A stretch of DNA of 64,000 nucleotides from Xiphophorus maculatus. Taxonomy: Eukaryota; Chordata; Actinopteri; Cyprinodontiformes; Poeciliidae. Location of the stretch: NCBI RefSeq assembly GCF_002775205.1, contig NC_036450.1:8864479-8928478 (forward strand). The letters are read 5' to 3'. The notes beneath the pieces were generated by a model. It was not told where the DNA came from and did not search any database. It was given only the letters and a program-made list of their open reading frames with translations. The position numbers and the translations under genes were made by a program. Of the stretch, positions 46,781-60,600 are shown in pieces (the stretch's first letter is position 1; every line of letters begins with the position of its first letter).

Positions 46781-47069
46781 GGAACCCTGAAGGTACCATA
46801 TCAAACACTTGGCCACCCCTTCCTCCTCCGCCTCCTCCTCCGCCTGAAGCTCCACTATCTTTAGCCCTGCCGCGGATTACGCTGCGCAGTGAGTGTGGGA
46901 TCAGTCGGACGGCATCCCCTCTGCTCGGTTTACCGCTGCTGTCTGTAACGTCGCGCTTAGCTCTCTTTCTGCGCCACTAAAACCATAAAGCAAAACAGAA
47001 ACAGAAATAAAGTGATGGGGGAATGACAACAACATTCGTCGGTCCTCCGTCAAGCAGAAGACCCCCAGG
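46780..47069 (+). promoter_or_regulatory. GC-rich promoter-side region of npdc1
   Basis: A sharp rise in GC and CpG content, with a CCTCCTCCGCCTCCTCC run near 46824-46842 and CpG-bearing sequence at 46868-46975, directly before the npdc1 start codon. Fits a CpG-island promoter and 5' UTR. No TATA box stands out. Confidence 0.55.
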
Positions 47070-50000
47070 ATGCTGCTGCTGTTTTCCAGTCCGCGGTGTG
47101 GCCACCAGCACCGGGCCTCGCTGCCGCTGCTGTTCGCCGCCGCTTTGCCGCTGCTTATGCTGCTATGTCACGTCCCCGTGAGCGCCAGCCTCCCAGGTAA
47201 ATACTCGCATTTATTAAACCTAAAGCTGGGCAAGAATTGCCCAAAAGAAACAAAGGGTTACTAGGTCACCTGTTTCCAGTACTGCTATTTATAGTTTAAA
47301 AGAACCCCCGGGCCTTTTTGTAATATACTATTTAATTGACACTTATTGTTTATCATGTAATGTTTGTGTGAGCAGGTTAAACCGAGGGAAATGAAAATTC
47401 CCTGCCTTGTCGGGCAATTTAATCTGTTTCCTTGTAAGCAGTTGTAAATAATAGACTCTTAAAAATAAATAAAAAAAAATGTAAGGAGGTGAATTTATTA
47501 GGTCGGGCTAAGGTAGATGCGAACTTTGCGACTTTTTCACCTGGGTGCTGAATCCAGATAGGTCAGGTTTACAAATGCACCAGTTAAGGCAGACCTTAAA
47601 TGATGGAAGTCAGTGATAATTTTACAGTGGGATATTTAGTTCTAAAGTTATTGCTTTTCACCTTTTATACAACTTTTTTTCTTTAAATTAGTTCCAGAGG
47701 CTAAGACAAAGCTGTCAAATGTTTTTCAACAACGGATACAAAAATAATGTGAATTCTCTATTTACTTTAAAATCCATTCTGCTTAGCTGTGCTGTCACTC
47801 TGAGTTCAGGAAAGCTTGTAATAAATGTTGTAGAGAACACTAGGTCATATAGTCAATTTAGTTCATTGTTTTCTCTCTAGTTAATGATGAAACAGGATGT
47901 GTTGAATGCCAAGTACAAAATTGATAAACGAATGGAAAATATAATGGAAGGTCAGTGGCGCTGGTGTGACTGGTGAGTTCTGGTTTGGGCCGTATACCAT
48001 GTAGAGTAGGTTCTGTAATTTTTATAGGTAATTCTATGAACCATGGTAAGCATTAACTAAAATCCAGCAGTGGGTTCTTAAAAGCTTACTTAATTAAATC
48101 GTTAAGTTCGAGCTACAAGGAAATCTTGAAAAATCCATCAGTTTATTTATGATTTTGCCCTCTGAGCTGTATGTGGACAGGTTTGTGAGCCACTGTGAGA
48201 TTTATTAACCCAATTTACTTCTGGGTACATACTGTATATATAATGTGATGGCCTCATGTTTGAACAGACAGGGAAGTTAAGCCGCTTCTCAGCTTTTGGA
48301 AAACAGAAAAAAAAAAAAAAATGATGGGAAAAGCAGCAGCTGAACCGTCACTTTTAATCTTTAGCCTTTATCAGACACACAAAACCCCCAGACAGTGTCT
48401 ACATTAGCACTGAACATTCGGTGACGTAGCATTGACACAGGCTGCAGTGAATTTATCTCAGGTTTAAGCAGCGGTAATTGTTCGCTTTAAACCACTGAAG
48501 TCTGCAGGCCATTAATGCGAAATGATGTTAAGGATGAATGGAGAAACTATGAGTCAGAGACTGCAGTGTTTTCTTTTTTGTTTGTTTTTTTACTATGTTG
48601 GGCAAGTTTTAATCTTTACATCTGACTTTTCTAAACTAAAATCTAAATATTTGGCCACTTTCTTCTTGGATGTTGTGATTCAAATAAATTTATTTGTGAG
48701 AATTGTGGAGCTGACTCTACAATTCAATTGTCCATGTTTATTATGTCCATAAACATGTCCATGTTTATGTCCATGTCCATAAACATGGACATAATAAAAC
48801 TAGAGTACTAACTGGACACAAGAAATAAACTAGAATCAGTAAGAAGTTCTGAATTAAAGTAAAATAATAATAAAAAAACTGTGGATTCTTGAACTCTGTA
48901 CTGCAAATACTGTGGATTATATTGTCTGTACTGCAAAATCCTGCTCTGGTTAATGGAATTGATGCAAAAATAATGACTAGAAAATGATATATAGTTTACA
49001 AAATTGCAAATAAAAATCAAAGTCAACATCTTTTTGTTCCACCTTTTACTACTCCTACTGGGCATGTCTCCACCAAAAGGAAACGTAGTGAAATTTTTAA
49101 ATCATGCAACATATATTCTCAACAAAGTTAGTCTGGACTTTGACTAGACCCTTCCATTGTAGCTCTTAACTGTTTAGGGTCCCCGGTGTCAACCTCTGCC
49201 AGTTTTTCTTTTCCTTTGCTCTGCTGCCTGTGTTTATATGACTACTTTTCAAATCGTCTCTGACCAGCTTTCCTGCATCTATTGAAGAAACACACTCCCA
49301 CAGCATGGTGCTGCCACCACCATGTTTTACATGTTTTATTTTTTTATTTTTTACCACATTGAATGAAAAATAAAACTAAGCAGTGATCGTTGAGTTTCTG
49401 TTTATGTACCACATTGTATTCCCTTAAGTACATTGCAGTTTGTGATTTGAGGTGACAAAATGTAAAGAGGTTAAAGGGGTAGGAATACTATTGCAGGTGC
49501 AGCATAATGCAGAATATTGTAATTATCTCTCAAACATGCTCAGAGATTAAAAGCTGGAGGATTGTGGGTCTTGTTGTCTTTTTCTTCCTGCAGAGAATAT
49601 GTTCGGTCTCATCGGCTGTCAGAGGCTTTGATTTGTTTTCAACGTGACAACTGTTGCAGTTGAACGCAGCTTGCTCATAACGGCGAGTGGCAGTGCTGCA
49701 GTATGTGGGCTATTGTTCGCATATGTCGTGTGGAAATCACAGGAGTGTTGGAGACGGCACATTCTCCCACCATTCTACTGTGAAATAGCTGCAAAGGAAA
49801 GCTGTGTCAGTCTTGTAGGACGCACAGTTCCGCATAAAGTAAACAGGCTTAAATTCAACGTGTTTTCTTCTAAAAGAAGAAAATTGACTGTAGATGGATT
49901 TATGACTCTGCAGCTGATTCAGTGAAACACTGACATATCATCAAGTGTAAATATGCCATCAAGCTGGTTTCGAACACTGAGATCTGTAGATGGAAGTTAT

Positions 50001-53000
50001 CCAAAATCCCCATTTAAGCAATTGCTTGCATAAACTATGTTTAGTAAGCTCTGAAAGTTCCAGATTTATTGAACATTCAGGGTTTCTTGTATTCTGCACA
50101 ATCATTCTGTAGCTTTTTATCCAAATATATTTAGTTTTGCATGCTCTTTGTGACTGAAGTGTTTGAGAAGACCTTCTTTCCTCAATATTCTGACTGGGTA
50201 GGATCATTGTTGTGCTGCCAAATTTGTTATTCCACAGCCCACTTGGAATCAGTAGGCTTATTACTCAGCGAGCCTTGGCCTGTGGCCTTTTTCCCTCACC
50301 AGGATTAAGCTATAACCAGTCACATCCTTAAGTGTCACACTCGGCCTCCTCTTTGCATACACAGTGGCTTTTTCCTCTGAGATTTTTCATTCACCTTTTC
50401 TGCCCTGCAGCCAAAGCAGTAATTTACTTTGGGGAATTAAGAGCTGGGAAAGGCCAGACGAGAGCACAAGGAGACATTAAAACGCCTGAGAGTATGTAAA
50501 AACATTTACATACTTACACATTTTTATGCACTTAACACTCACATATCCAACGATTTTATTTACTTGTTTAGGTTCAGGAATAAAAACAGAAATGCTGGTC
50601 ATTTTGCTACTTTGGCATTTTGTGTTTTTGTAGGTTTAGTCATTTCAAACCCAACATTTTTGGGTAGAGCAATGTTTTGTAGAGACCATGTGTCAATTTG
50701 CACGGCCCTAAGAACCTTATTAAAGTATTAAATTTAAGAACCAATATGAAGTGGGATGGTTTGGCAGGTGTATGCAAAGCAGCCAATCCAAGAACAACAT
50801 GCATTTTACTTGATACTGAAAATCTAGCTTCCGCGCTAGCTACGATGGTTTCCACTGTGCTCATTTATACGTATTAAGGTGTACTCAGTGATGGCTGTGG
50901 TCCACTTTGAATAACATTTACCAGTTTTAGCGGGGGTCACAGTCTGATTTCATATGTGTTGACTGACCCAAATATGGATCAGAACCTCAATCAATGAAGC
51001 TTAGGTGTAACATTCCCCAAAAGTTAATGCCATTCTTATGAAACCAGTATTGTGACTTATCACTGCTCCGATTTAGATATAAAAAACATTGTAATGTCAT
51101 TGTTGTGTGGGGTGTTTTCAAAATTTTCCCACAGTGTGTGGTTGGTAGATGACATCCTGTGACTGACTACTCCTTTTTTACACTCAAGAAGTCGAGTTTG
51201 GAAAAAAAAAAAAGCAAAAATGGTAGAGGAGGAACACTGTCTTAAGCATTCACCCCTAACAGTCCACGTGTGCTGGACTGTTCTTGTCCACATCTTAAGA
51301 AACTGAAAGACAGACTGTTTGTAGCACAACTGCTTGTGAAAAGTTTCTCTGGAAATATCCTGAAACTTCAGGAAGAGTAAGAAGTAACATTTTTCTGGAA
51401 TGAGGAACAGATCAGTTTATCGAGCAAAGTCCTTAAAGTAGGACTTTTAATTTAATTGTGTAATAATCCAGTCTGAGTAAAGTTTCAGGCTAATTGCACA
51501 GTTTGGTTTTGGTTACACCTACTCATAACACAGTAATACTAGACCACAGCCAGATACAGTTTCTCGTAAATATCTTTTTTTATGATTAATGTATTTTACA
51601 TTGAATCTGGAAGTGAGTCAAAAAGTCCAGGCTTAAGATAAAAAAAAACTCCACATCTGGTTTTAAAACGCCTCTGTTATACAGCTCTCTACGCTCTTGA
51701 GTTTGACATTGACAGCATTTCAAAAAGAGCTTCATTACAATGGTTTCCTGCTACAGCAGCCAGAAGATGCTTGTCAGCAATGTTGAATTGCCTCATTGTC
51801 TCTTGTGTTGTTTCAAAGGGAAAGTCTTAAACAATACAGCTGACAACCAAGGTTGAAAGGTGGTTCTCAAGCCATCACTGTCTCTGGCTGCATCTTCTCC
51901 TTTACCAGATATTTAGCTTATTTTTTCCCTCATTTGTCAGCAAACCGACTCATTTGTATCCATCTGAAAACTCAGAACCAGGGGAAACACTCTAGTTTCT
52001 GTGTCAGCAGGTTTCAGTGTGTCGGTTTTTGCATGTACGACTACGTGTAGCCACATCCTTACCAAGAAAGCTGCCGTCACATTTACCCAATTCTTAAAAA
52101 AATAAAAAAAAAATTGAGGAAGACCTCAACTTAATCAGTAGTGCTCCTGTTCTCTGTCTAGATATCATAGGGTTAAAAAGTCAATCAAACAAATGTTTCA
52201 CAATTGTTAGTATTCTTTATTTATTCAACTAATGATCCAGCAAGATGATAATTAACCTATCGGTCATGATAAAGAACAAAACAAGATCTAAGATTTATTT
52301 TCTACACTATTTATTTAAACCCTTTCAACCTTTAATGTTTGTTGTGGTGTAAGCTGCTCTGCTACACTCTCATTAATTCCTTGCGGTGTAATTATTTATA
52401 CTCCTAATTGGCTGACTTGACAGAGGTTGCCGCAAAAGAAATGACACAGTGACAAAGAGAAAAGGCAGACAAAGACCGAAGGCATCTTGTTTCTCGTCAT
52501 TCTTCCGTGAGCTTGTATTCCTTCTCGGTAGCAGATATCTTTAACTCTGTTTTTTTTTTTTTTTTAATTATTATTTCTCAGTTTCTTCTCACCTGAACCT
52601 CTGTCTGCTTGCAGAACTGTTGTACTTCCTGTGTCTGTGTGTGTTCATCTGTGCTTTGAACAGGTGCAAAGTTGTGTCCCACTTTCCGCCGGAACGACAC
52701 AGAGGCGTCCATTGCATCACATGGGGAAACAGCGTCTACACACATTTATAAAAAAAAAACACTGACATGCAGTTTCCATTCAAATGGATGTTTAAATTAA
52801 GTTTGGGACTTTCCACAATTCTACGACGGGGAAAAACCATTTTCATTCGACTCTGCAGCGTTCTTGTTCTTTTATTACAAATCTTTATTGTTGTATGGAT
52901 ATATTCAACACTGTGGGATCTGAAAGTTGTTAGATAATTTCCCAGCAGTTATTTAACTACTTACCAGAAGCAGCTGGTTTGGCTGCACATACCAATTTGT

Positions 53001-56000
53001 CCACATGTGTAAATATTTGTTGCACGCTGTCGTTCCTTGCTGACGTGTGTTACAGTTTACCACACTAAATGATCCTGATGGCTTTCTTTAATATTGTAGA
53101 TGTCAACTTGAACTTAGATGAAATAATAATTATGACAACAAAACTTCTATTAATAATAATGGAAGTAAAAGATCAAGATGAAAGTTTCTTTTTTTTCCTA
53201 AAGTAGAAACTTAATGAACGTTTGAAAATTCACCGAGAGGCTTAAGGTGCCTGGTTGTTGAGATTCTTGCAGAAAATGTTTATTCCCATTTTCTTAACTC
53301 ATTTTCTGTATGGAGGTGTAATGGTGCCAAAAATGGCTTGAGTGTCATGGTTTTTGGATTATTAAAAAGTCTTACAGATTTCTTCAGTTTTTGCTTTCTT
53401 GTCATTTTCAGATAAACACATTTTAATGTTGGATAAGAATAAAAATGCAGCATTTAAAATTATGATTTTATTCATAGGCCCTGAACCTAATAACTGGTTG
53501 TGCCACCCTTGATGCCAAAAGCTGCCGCTGCTTGTTTGCGGAAGCTGGCAATGAATCTTTGTTGGGATATTGGTCCTCTGTCCCTTTGCGGAATTGTTTT
53601 AATCCGCCCACATTGGAATGGTCTAGTGGTATATCATCCTGGTTAAAATTAAGCCACAGCATTTCAATCTGTTTTAAGTCTTTACTTTGATTAGACCACT
53701 TCAAAGCCTTTCTTTTCTGTTTATTAATCTATTCAGATGTGGACTTGTGGGTGTGCTTGGAATTATTGTCTTGCCACATTTATTTAGTATACTTCAGTTT
53801 AAGATCAAAAACTGATTGGACATCCATAGTTCCCTTAGCTATCACAAAGCACTCTCAGATCTTCAAACTACCTGAGATTAGATAAAAGCCTAAATATTTT
53901 TTTGATAAATTAGGAATTAAATCAAATGTATAGCTTAATCTTCGTTAGCATCAAATATAAACTCTTGGTTAATTTTAGCTGGTATGATATTTTACAGTTT
54001 TCAAGTTTAGCAAAACTAATGATATTTGGGTGACCAGACATGATATTTGGGTCACCCATTCTTGTCTACTTTACAGAAATGGTGCCATTTTAACATTAAG
54101 TCTCAAACCGCTAGATTGACAAAGCTGTTGAATTCAGCACATTTAGTTGAGATGTACAATACAAAATAATCCACAGAAATATATTTATATTTTGTAAAGA
54201 TAAGCAAGATGTAACATGTAAAGGACAAAAAACAACAAAAAAACAAGAGGACTGAATACAGCCCTGTGGGGAACACCACAATGCTGTCTTAGTGATTGAT
54301 GTGGTAAAGCTATTCATACTGACAAAACATTTGTGAGCTTTGATCCCAGTTAATCTAAAAGAGATAAAGCCTGAGCAGAGTTATTGAAAAGTGGTAATTA
54401 CTCATATCCACCTTTTTAATGAATATTTTTTCTCTATTAGACAGTTCTCTAAAAGCAAGCTAAACAAAAATAATAATAATTTGCCCTGCATAGTGTATTT
54501 GTGTTGACTCTCCTTTTACGTACGACATGAGAAAATAAAGCTCATTCAGGCAGGCAGCGACTGGGTTTGCCCCAGCTGAGGCTAATGAAAGCAAACATTT
54601 AGAAACAGGCTGGCCCATCATTTGTTTGGTTTTTGTAATTTGAGATTGACGTAGAAACTCCTAAAGCCGAACACAAACATGTCCTTTAGAGCTCTTTATC
54701 ATTCTGCCCAAGTGGAGATACATTCAGTGGTTCTATTAAGTGCAGAGAAACCAAACTGAGCTCTTTAATGTTTCCACTTGATTTTGAGTGCTTGGCTTAC
54801 ATCCTGTCTGCTATCTGAGTCAGGAAATGCAAACAATGGGAGTTAAAGAATCTCTGCCTACCAATTTCCTACTTTTCCAGTAAAAACAAAAAAAAAAAGT
54901 TCTGACCAAAATCACAAGCACACATGACTGCATGTTGTGACACTTGTTCCACTGTAGTTACAGAACAGCTTGAAGGAGCACCGAGCTGCACATGCTTTCA
55001 TATATGTGTTGGTCTGAGAGCGTAGGTGTTTATAAGGCTTTGTGAGAATGTATGCCACTGTTTTGCTCTCAGTTTTTCTTTTCCTGACTGAGTTTCTGCT
55101 GAACTCAAAGCTTGGCAACAGCAGCGGCAGATGGTTAGTAAAGTCTTTTTTTTTTTTTTCCACTTAATTCCAAGGACTAATTTCTGAGTTCCTCTGTTGC
55201 ATAATGTGCCCTCACTCCTCTTGACTAAACTGAGACCGAACGTTCTGATATGCTTTTGGGATTTATTTTATATTATGTGGTATGTTTTTGGGTCTTGTAT
55301 TGAGCTGTCTGGGACTTTGTAATTTCCTGTGCTGAAAAATAAAGATCTGTGCCTGTTTGTTGAAAGTAAAGACCTCCCTAACCGCTTTTATGCTGCTTCT
55401 AAATCTCAGATATTGATTGTACTGCACCCCAAAGCGTCACCCTTGGGTTTTTTTTTTCTCTCCGTCGCCAAATCTCACAGTTGGAGTGTGTCGGTGTTTC
55501 TGATTAAATGCATGTTGGGAGAATAATTATCTGCTTCCCACATGAGTAACACACAAAGTGCTGACCAGAGGTGTTGAGATTTTCACTGCATCATAATCTT
55601 CAGGAGAGCAGATATTTTAAAATTTAGGACAATTGCTTTCATAACAAAAAATGAGAAGCGTTAGCGTGTTCACGAGTCTGTTGAAGCGACAACAGAGGCA
55701 AAGACAAAGTGAGACACAGGGCCAGAACAATGTTTGCGGTTTCTGTGAGGGTGAGGTAAATCATTAAATTCATCATAGAAACTGCCATATTGACATGAAA
55801 TTCATAAACATGCTACCAAAATAGTAAAGTGTAATTTTTGTAGATCATGCAGAGACCTATGTCCTCTCATACTTTTATGCCTTCAGCTCACCTCAAAGGT
55901 TTTCTACAGTATCTAGTCAGCAATTTCTGCATTGATTTGGCCATATTTCTTGGATAGTTTAACTGCATTTGATGCTTCCAACTGAAAGATTTAAATTTAA

Positions 56001-57688
56001 GACACCCTAATATTTCAGAAAAAGCATGATGCCTTTCAGTCTGAGAGGATTCAGAGGGGCTTTGGAACAGAAACAAGCCCTCGGTATCATATATCCGCTA
56101 CCGTACTTAACAATATGGTGCATTTGTCCACGTTTTCATTCTTTCATGTCAAACTTGCATGGAGTGGGATGGAAACAGACAGATTAAATCTCAAAGCTTT
56201 TTTTTGGAAGCTCAGGGATTTCTTGTTGTCAGGAGTTAATAGTATTATTTTTTTAATAAGTCCCAAAGTAGATTTTTCAAATTGCACAGCTGCCTCTCAC
56301 CTCAGTCAGGTCAACCAAAGACATGGAAACCCAATACGCTGCTATTTTTAAGTTCCCTCTATTTCTCTTACCAAAATAGGACTACAGCTGAAAATTGCAT
56401 TAAAATCATATTTTAAAAGAAAATCAAGGAATTGAGTTTGTTTCCTGCTCTTGGCACAGTAAATGATAGATGTTTATTAGACATCTTAAAATTTAACTTA
56501 GACATCTGCTGATAAATGTTCACTTTTAGCCCAATTTTATCTTTTATTAATTTATGCATTACTTTCTTAATCTTATGAGAGTATTGATACATTTTCAGTG
56601 AGGAAATCAATGACTTTCTGCATCTTGTGTGACAATCGGGTTCAGGGCAGGAAATGGTTGCTATAAACTAATGTTCTAAATTTTCCCACAGCCACATTAA
56701 TGACTAATTATAACTATAAATCAAGGAAGTCTTCTTGTGACCATGCGCAGAGAAGAAGGAAGGGAGGAAAATGGAAAATCTTCAAAGCTTTGTTTAAAAA
56801 TGCAAGCAAAGTTTTCACTTTTGAGAAAGGAAGGGAGCGACTACAGAGGGAAGCTGCAACCAAATGTCAGGTCTAGCACAAGGCTGGAGAACACTGACCT
56901 CATCTTCTGTCTCTCCCCCTCATATCACTCCATGCTGCATCTGTTATGACAACGTCTACGCCTGCTGTGCTGTTCACCTTTAGCTGGGCCCACCACACTG
57001 CACCGCAGTGCTCATTATCAGCCTCTCTCTGCCCTCTCCTGTCATACACACCTGCTATGACCTCAACACATGCCTGGGTTCTCACCAGCTGTGTGTGCTT
57101 GTGCATGCATCTAAATTAAATTCATTCAGATAGACAGTAATGAGGCCAGGTGATTATCTGAGCCGATAGTGGGAGAACATCAGTCTTTATTTGGGTTTGA
57201 CCTGATTAAACCGGCTGAAGAGTTTTGCCATGATCACCACACTGCAGTGGAGAGATTTTTTTTTTTCTTTTTAATTTTCATGTTCTTTTTGGTGAATGTG
57301 TTTAGCTGAAACCGAATCCGAGAGGTTTAATATAAAACACGTTGACGCTGCTTGTCAGGAACTGTGACATCAGCATGCGAACTCTTCAAGGTGAGATGTT
57401 TTTGATTTTAAGATAAAAGACGCCCACAAATGAGAGAAGAGACTTGCAGAGTTGAGTCACATCTTATTCACAGGACTTTTGGCGCCGCGTCATCTCCTGT
57501 GCAGTTCTTAAATTTTTTTTTTGTATGTCTCTCTCCCTTAGCTCACAAAAAGTGCCCTCCGCCGATAGACTGTGCCCAGCAGAGACGCCACCACTGCCAC
57601 CCACCATCGTCTGACTGCGGCTCCTGCCTCTTCCCGTTTCGGGAGAACGATGAAGGACACTGTATGCCGAAGACGCACCATAAAAATG
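47070..57688 (+). CDS. npdc1: Neural proliferation, differentiation and control protein 1, first two coding exons (partial)
   Basis: Exons 47070-47196 and 57542-57688 join in phase and encode 91 residues plus one base; the gene runs off the window. NPDC1 is a single-pass membrane protein of neurons linked to control of proliferation. Residues 1-40 are a signal peptide with a long Leu/Ala core ending VSAS. Exon 2 holds the conserved cysteine block, Cys 47, 53, 61, 68, 71 and 83, in the pattern CPPPIDC, RRHHC, DCGSCLFPFREN, GHC, which matches the mammalian NPDC1 ectodomain as I remember it. The donor after exon 2 is GTATGA. Intron 1 is 10.3 kb. I found no third exon up to position 64000, so the transmembrane and cytoplasmic parts must lie beyond. 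The a/b paralogue cannot be decided. Confidence 0.88.
48729..48798. repeat. Nested inverted repeats
   Basis: TTTATTATGTCCAT at 48737-48750 pairs exactly with ATGGACATAATAAA at 48785-48798. Between them ATAAACAT (48749-48756) pairs with ATGTTTAT (48761-48768). Repeated GTCCAT and CATGTTTAT words suggest local duplication and inversion. Located in npdc1 intron 1. Confidence 0.8.
49020..49510 (-). mobile_element. Decayed Tc1-like transposon fragment
   Basis: The minus-strand frame at 49166-49357 includes VKHGGGSTMLWECVSS, the glycine-rich block between the first and second catalytic Asp of Tc1 transposases. The remainder is frameshifted. Lies in npdc1 intron 1. Confidence 0.7.
53440..53870 (-). 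mobile_element. Decayed Tc1/mariner-like fragment
   Basis: The minus-strand frame 53468-53704 has KWSNQSKDLKQIEMLW, a damaged form of the [15 protein letters not shown] block, and ends in RVAQPVIRF. That ending comes from DNA reading GGCACAACCAGTTATTAGGT, which I recall as a common teleost transposon end. Not coding. Confidence 0.55.
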
Positions 57689-60600
57689 GTATGAACAGAA
57701 AACATCAGACACTGTACACTTACACACTCTGCATTCAAGTATCTTTTAATAACAATAATATAAAAACAATAATAAATATTAATTATTTTCATTCCTAATT
57801 TTATAATTATCGTTATGGCTATTATTGTAACGCGTATGTTCTTTTTCGAATTAAAAAAAAAACTATTGATCCCAAAGGGAAATTAAAAGTCTTTTTTTTA
57901 TATATAGTAATTAATAAGATTATTAATTATTCGTCCCCCTAAGTGCAGACCAGTGTCTGTTAAACTGAAACTACCTGTCACAATGGTTTTTAACATACTT
58001 ACAGTCAGATATGTGGAAACAATTTGGAGACATAGTACATTTTTTGTCATAATAAAATATTAATATAATACATATGAAACGTTATGTTCCAACAGGCTGA
58101 GAGGATAGAATAGAATAGAATTCAACTTTATTGTCATTGCACTGTCACAAGTACAAGCAACGAGATGTAGTTTGCATCCATCCAGAAGTGCTCTACGAGA
58201 TATAATATTTATTTACAGATGTACAAGACTATGTATGTATGGACTATAAGGGGTTATAGCAAGAGATATAGGTATTGTGTATAAATACAAATATGGGAGC
58301 TATATGCACAGATTATACAGATTATACAAGAATGTTAGGGAATGGATTATAGATAAATAATGGCAGATAAAATTTACAGGTTGTATGTGTGTGTGAAGAA
58401 AACAGTCCGTGATGTGTGTGTGTGTGTGAGGATAGTCCATGTGTTATTGTTGTATGAGAGGATAGGGGAGTACAGTCCTTATAGTTTATGTTTTATGTCA
58501 GGAGGCGTTCAAAAGCACGACAGCTGTGGGAAAGAAGCTGTTCCGGTGCCTGGTGTAGAACTAGGTGCTGTCCCCTTTATAATAGAGAAATACACAAAGC
58601 ATTTCTCCATTAAATAAATTTACTTCAAAGATTTTCCCACAATTTCCTGTGTGGGGTTACGCTACTGCAATAAAAGCTGAATTTATTTTAAGACTATGTA
58701 CACACCTTTATCAGTAGAGCAACAGATGTGGCCAATGATGCATTTATACTAAACTAGTGAGGATGTTTTTGAGACGTGAATATGTAACAGCAGTGGGGCT
58801 CAAGCAGTTTATTGTCCAAATGAAAACCAGTTCTCTATAAAGCTAAGCCATGGCCGCCCTGTGCCTTTTTAAGCATTTAAGCATCTATCAATTCAATTCA
58901 GCTGCACTTGCTTCTCTGTTCAGCTGTCATTTCATCTGTGTTTTTGGTTGTTTTTTTGCCTTTCCTTCCTTTTTCCCATTTATGCCTCTCCCAGCTATAG
59001 AGCATTTTCAGCATTAATCCTGCTCTGTCCCTGCTGTGTTTTCAGCACATACACATATATGCACCGCCCCCACACTGGCAGCCTTAATCACTGCAATAAC
59101 ATGTTTCTCTCTCTCTTTTGCCCTTCATCTTCATCCCTGAATTTAATATCACTCAATAAAACAGCCAGGCAGTGGAAAAAAAAAGTCATTTTTCTGATTT
59201 CTATAATAGTTTGTGCTGCGTTCGAAGCAAAACCTGAAATAGAGGAGACATTTCAAAATATTAAAGTAAAGTGGTTTGCCTCAATATAAACAACATACAT
59301 TTATGTCATTGGGGGTGTTGAACCTCTGCAGGGTTAATGAATTGGATGGGAGTGAGCAGTAGGAGATGATCCAGGAGAAACTTGACTCAACTAATTGCGA
59401 ACCATCAGATTAAAAAAAAAATGTTGGGTTGAGCAGGAGAAAAGTTCATGTCATACAGAGGATGAGGGGATTTTTTTGTGCAGCACTATGAGTTTGTGTG
59501 TGTGGTATGAATTTGGTACATCATGCAGACGTTTAAGCTGCGTAGTGGTTACATAAAGTCTTTGGAGACTACCGAACACTCTGATCCGCTCGGGAGAGTG
59601 ACTCTTATTTTCACACTCGCCACTCAGACCCACGAGGTGGTGTTCTGAACAGATGAAATCCTCGCTGTTTCCTTTAATTACTCAGATTCGCACAAAATGA
59701 TGTGTATTTGCTTCGTCAGAGGCATCGTACGCCTTTTGACGCGTCAGAAAACAATAAAGAGTTTCAGGCCAGCTCCTGGCGTGGTACAGTTAGGCAGCTT
59801 TATTCACTGCCTGGAAAATATCACATTGGCGCCAACATTCATGCCAGATTATTGAAAAATAAATCACAAAATTTCAACTTTGTTGCTTAGTTTGTGTATC
59901 AGTGGGAGGTGGTAATTAAAGAGCTGTGTTTCTGATCCAGGATGCTTCTGTCATCATTTTAGTTGAGCTCCACCCAGATTTAAAGTTTGTTTCACAGCTT
60001 ATCAGGCTGCTTTCAGCAGGTTTTATTGTTGGGAATCTGTAACTTCTGTCGTCATTCTGCTGTAAAATTCTCAGAATTAGAAAGAATTTGCAAAACTGTT
60101 TATTTCTGATTCATGGACTGTCTCATTTAACAGTAAACACTTAATTCAGTTTTTTGTCAAGCACCAATTAACAACAACGCCTTCTTTACAAGCAGGCAAA
60201 CGGCTCCAATTCAATGTGCTCAAGAATTGACCTTGAGCGCATTTATTCATACACAGATTTAAACACCTCTATTTTCTGAATTAAGCTGTACAAAAGGCCT
60301 TTTTATTGACACCAAACTGAAGTAAATAATTTTCTGTTCCACAGCCTGTGCTGTGGTGAATGTCCAAAACGTAATGTTTGTGTGTGTGATGATCAGATTC
60401 TACTAGTTTAGATCAGTTCCATCTTTCCTGAGAAGCCAAATGAACATGCATAAAACAAGTTCTGTTTTATTCATGTTTTGGGATTGTGTGCTTTGAGAAG
60501 ATAAACAAATAGGGTGTAAAGAATACAATTAATTTTTTGGTCCATCAGTGGCAGGGTGAGAGGCATGGATTACCAGTATAGATACACTCATGTTGTGCAA

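Larger units (their letters stand above)
47197..57541 (+). other. npdc1 intron 1
   Basis: A 10.3 kb AT-rich intron. It contains two decayed Tc1-like fragments (49020-49510 and 53440-53870), an inverted-repeat cluster at 48729-48798 and simple A/T runs. No conserved exon or structured RNA was recognised. A possible weak retroelement trace lies near 54230-54310. Confidence 0.6.

Noticed and set aside
55850-56330. Possible further Tc1-like remnant in npdc1 intron 1
   Set aside because: Only vague resemblance around 56095-56120; too weak to annotate.
57464-57792. Minus-strand frames of 84 and 87 codons opposite npdc1 exon 2
   Set aside because: Shadows of the real exon on the plus strand, which has the conserved cysteine pattern and proper splice sites.
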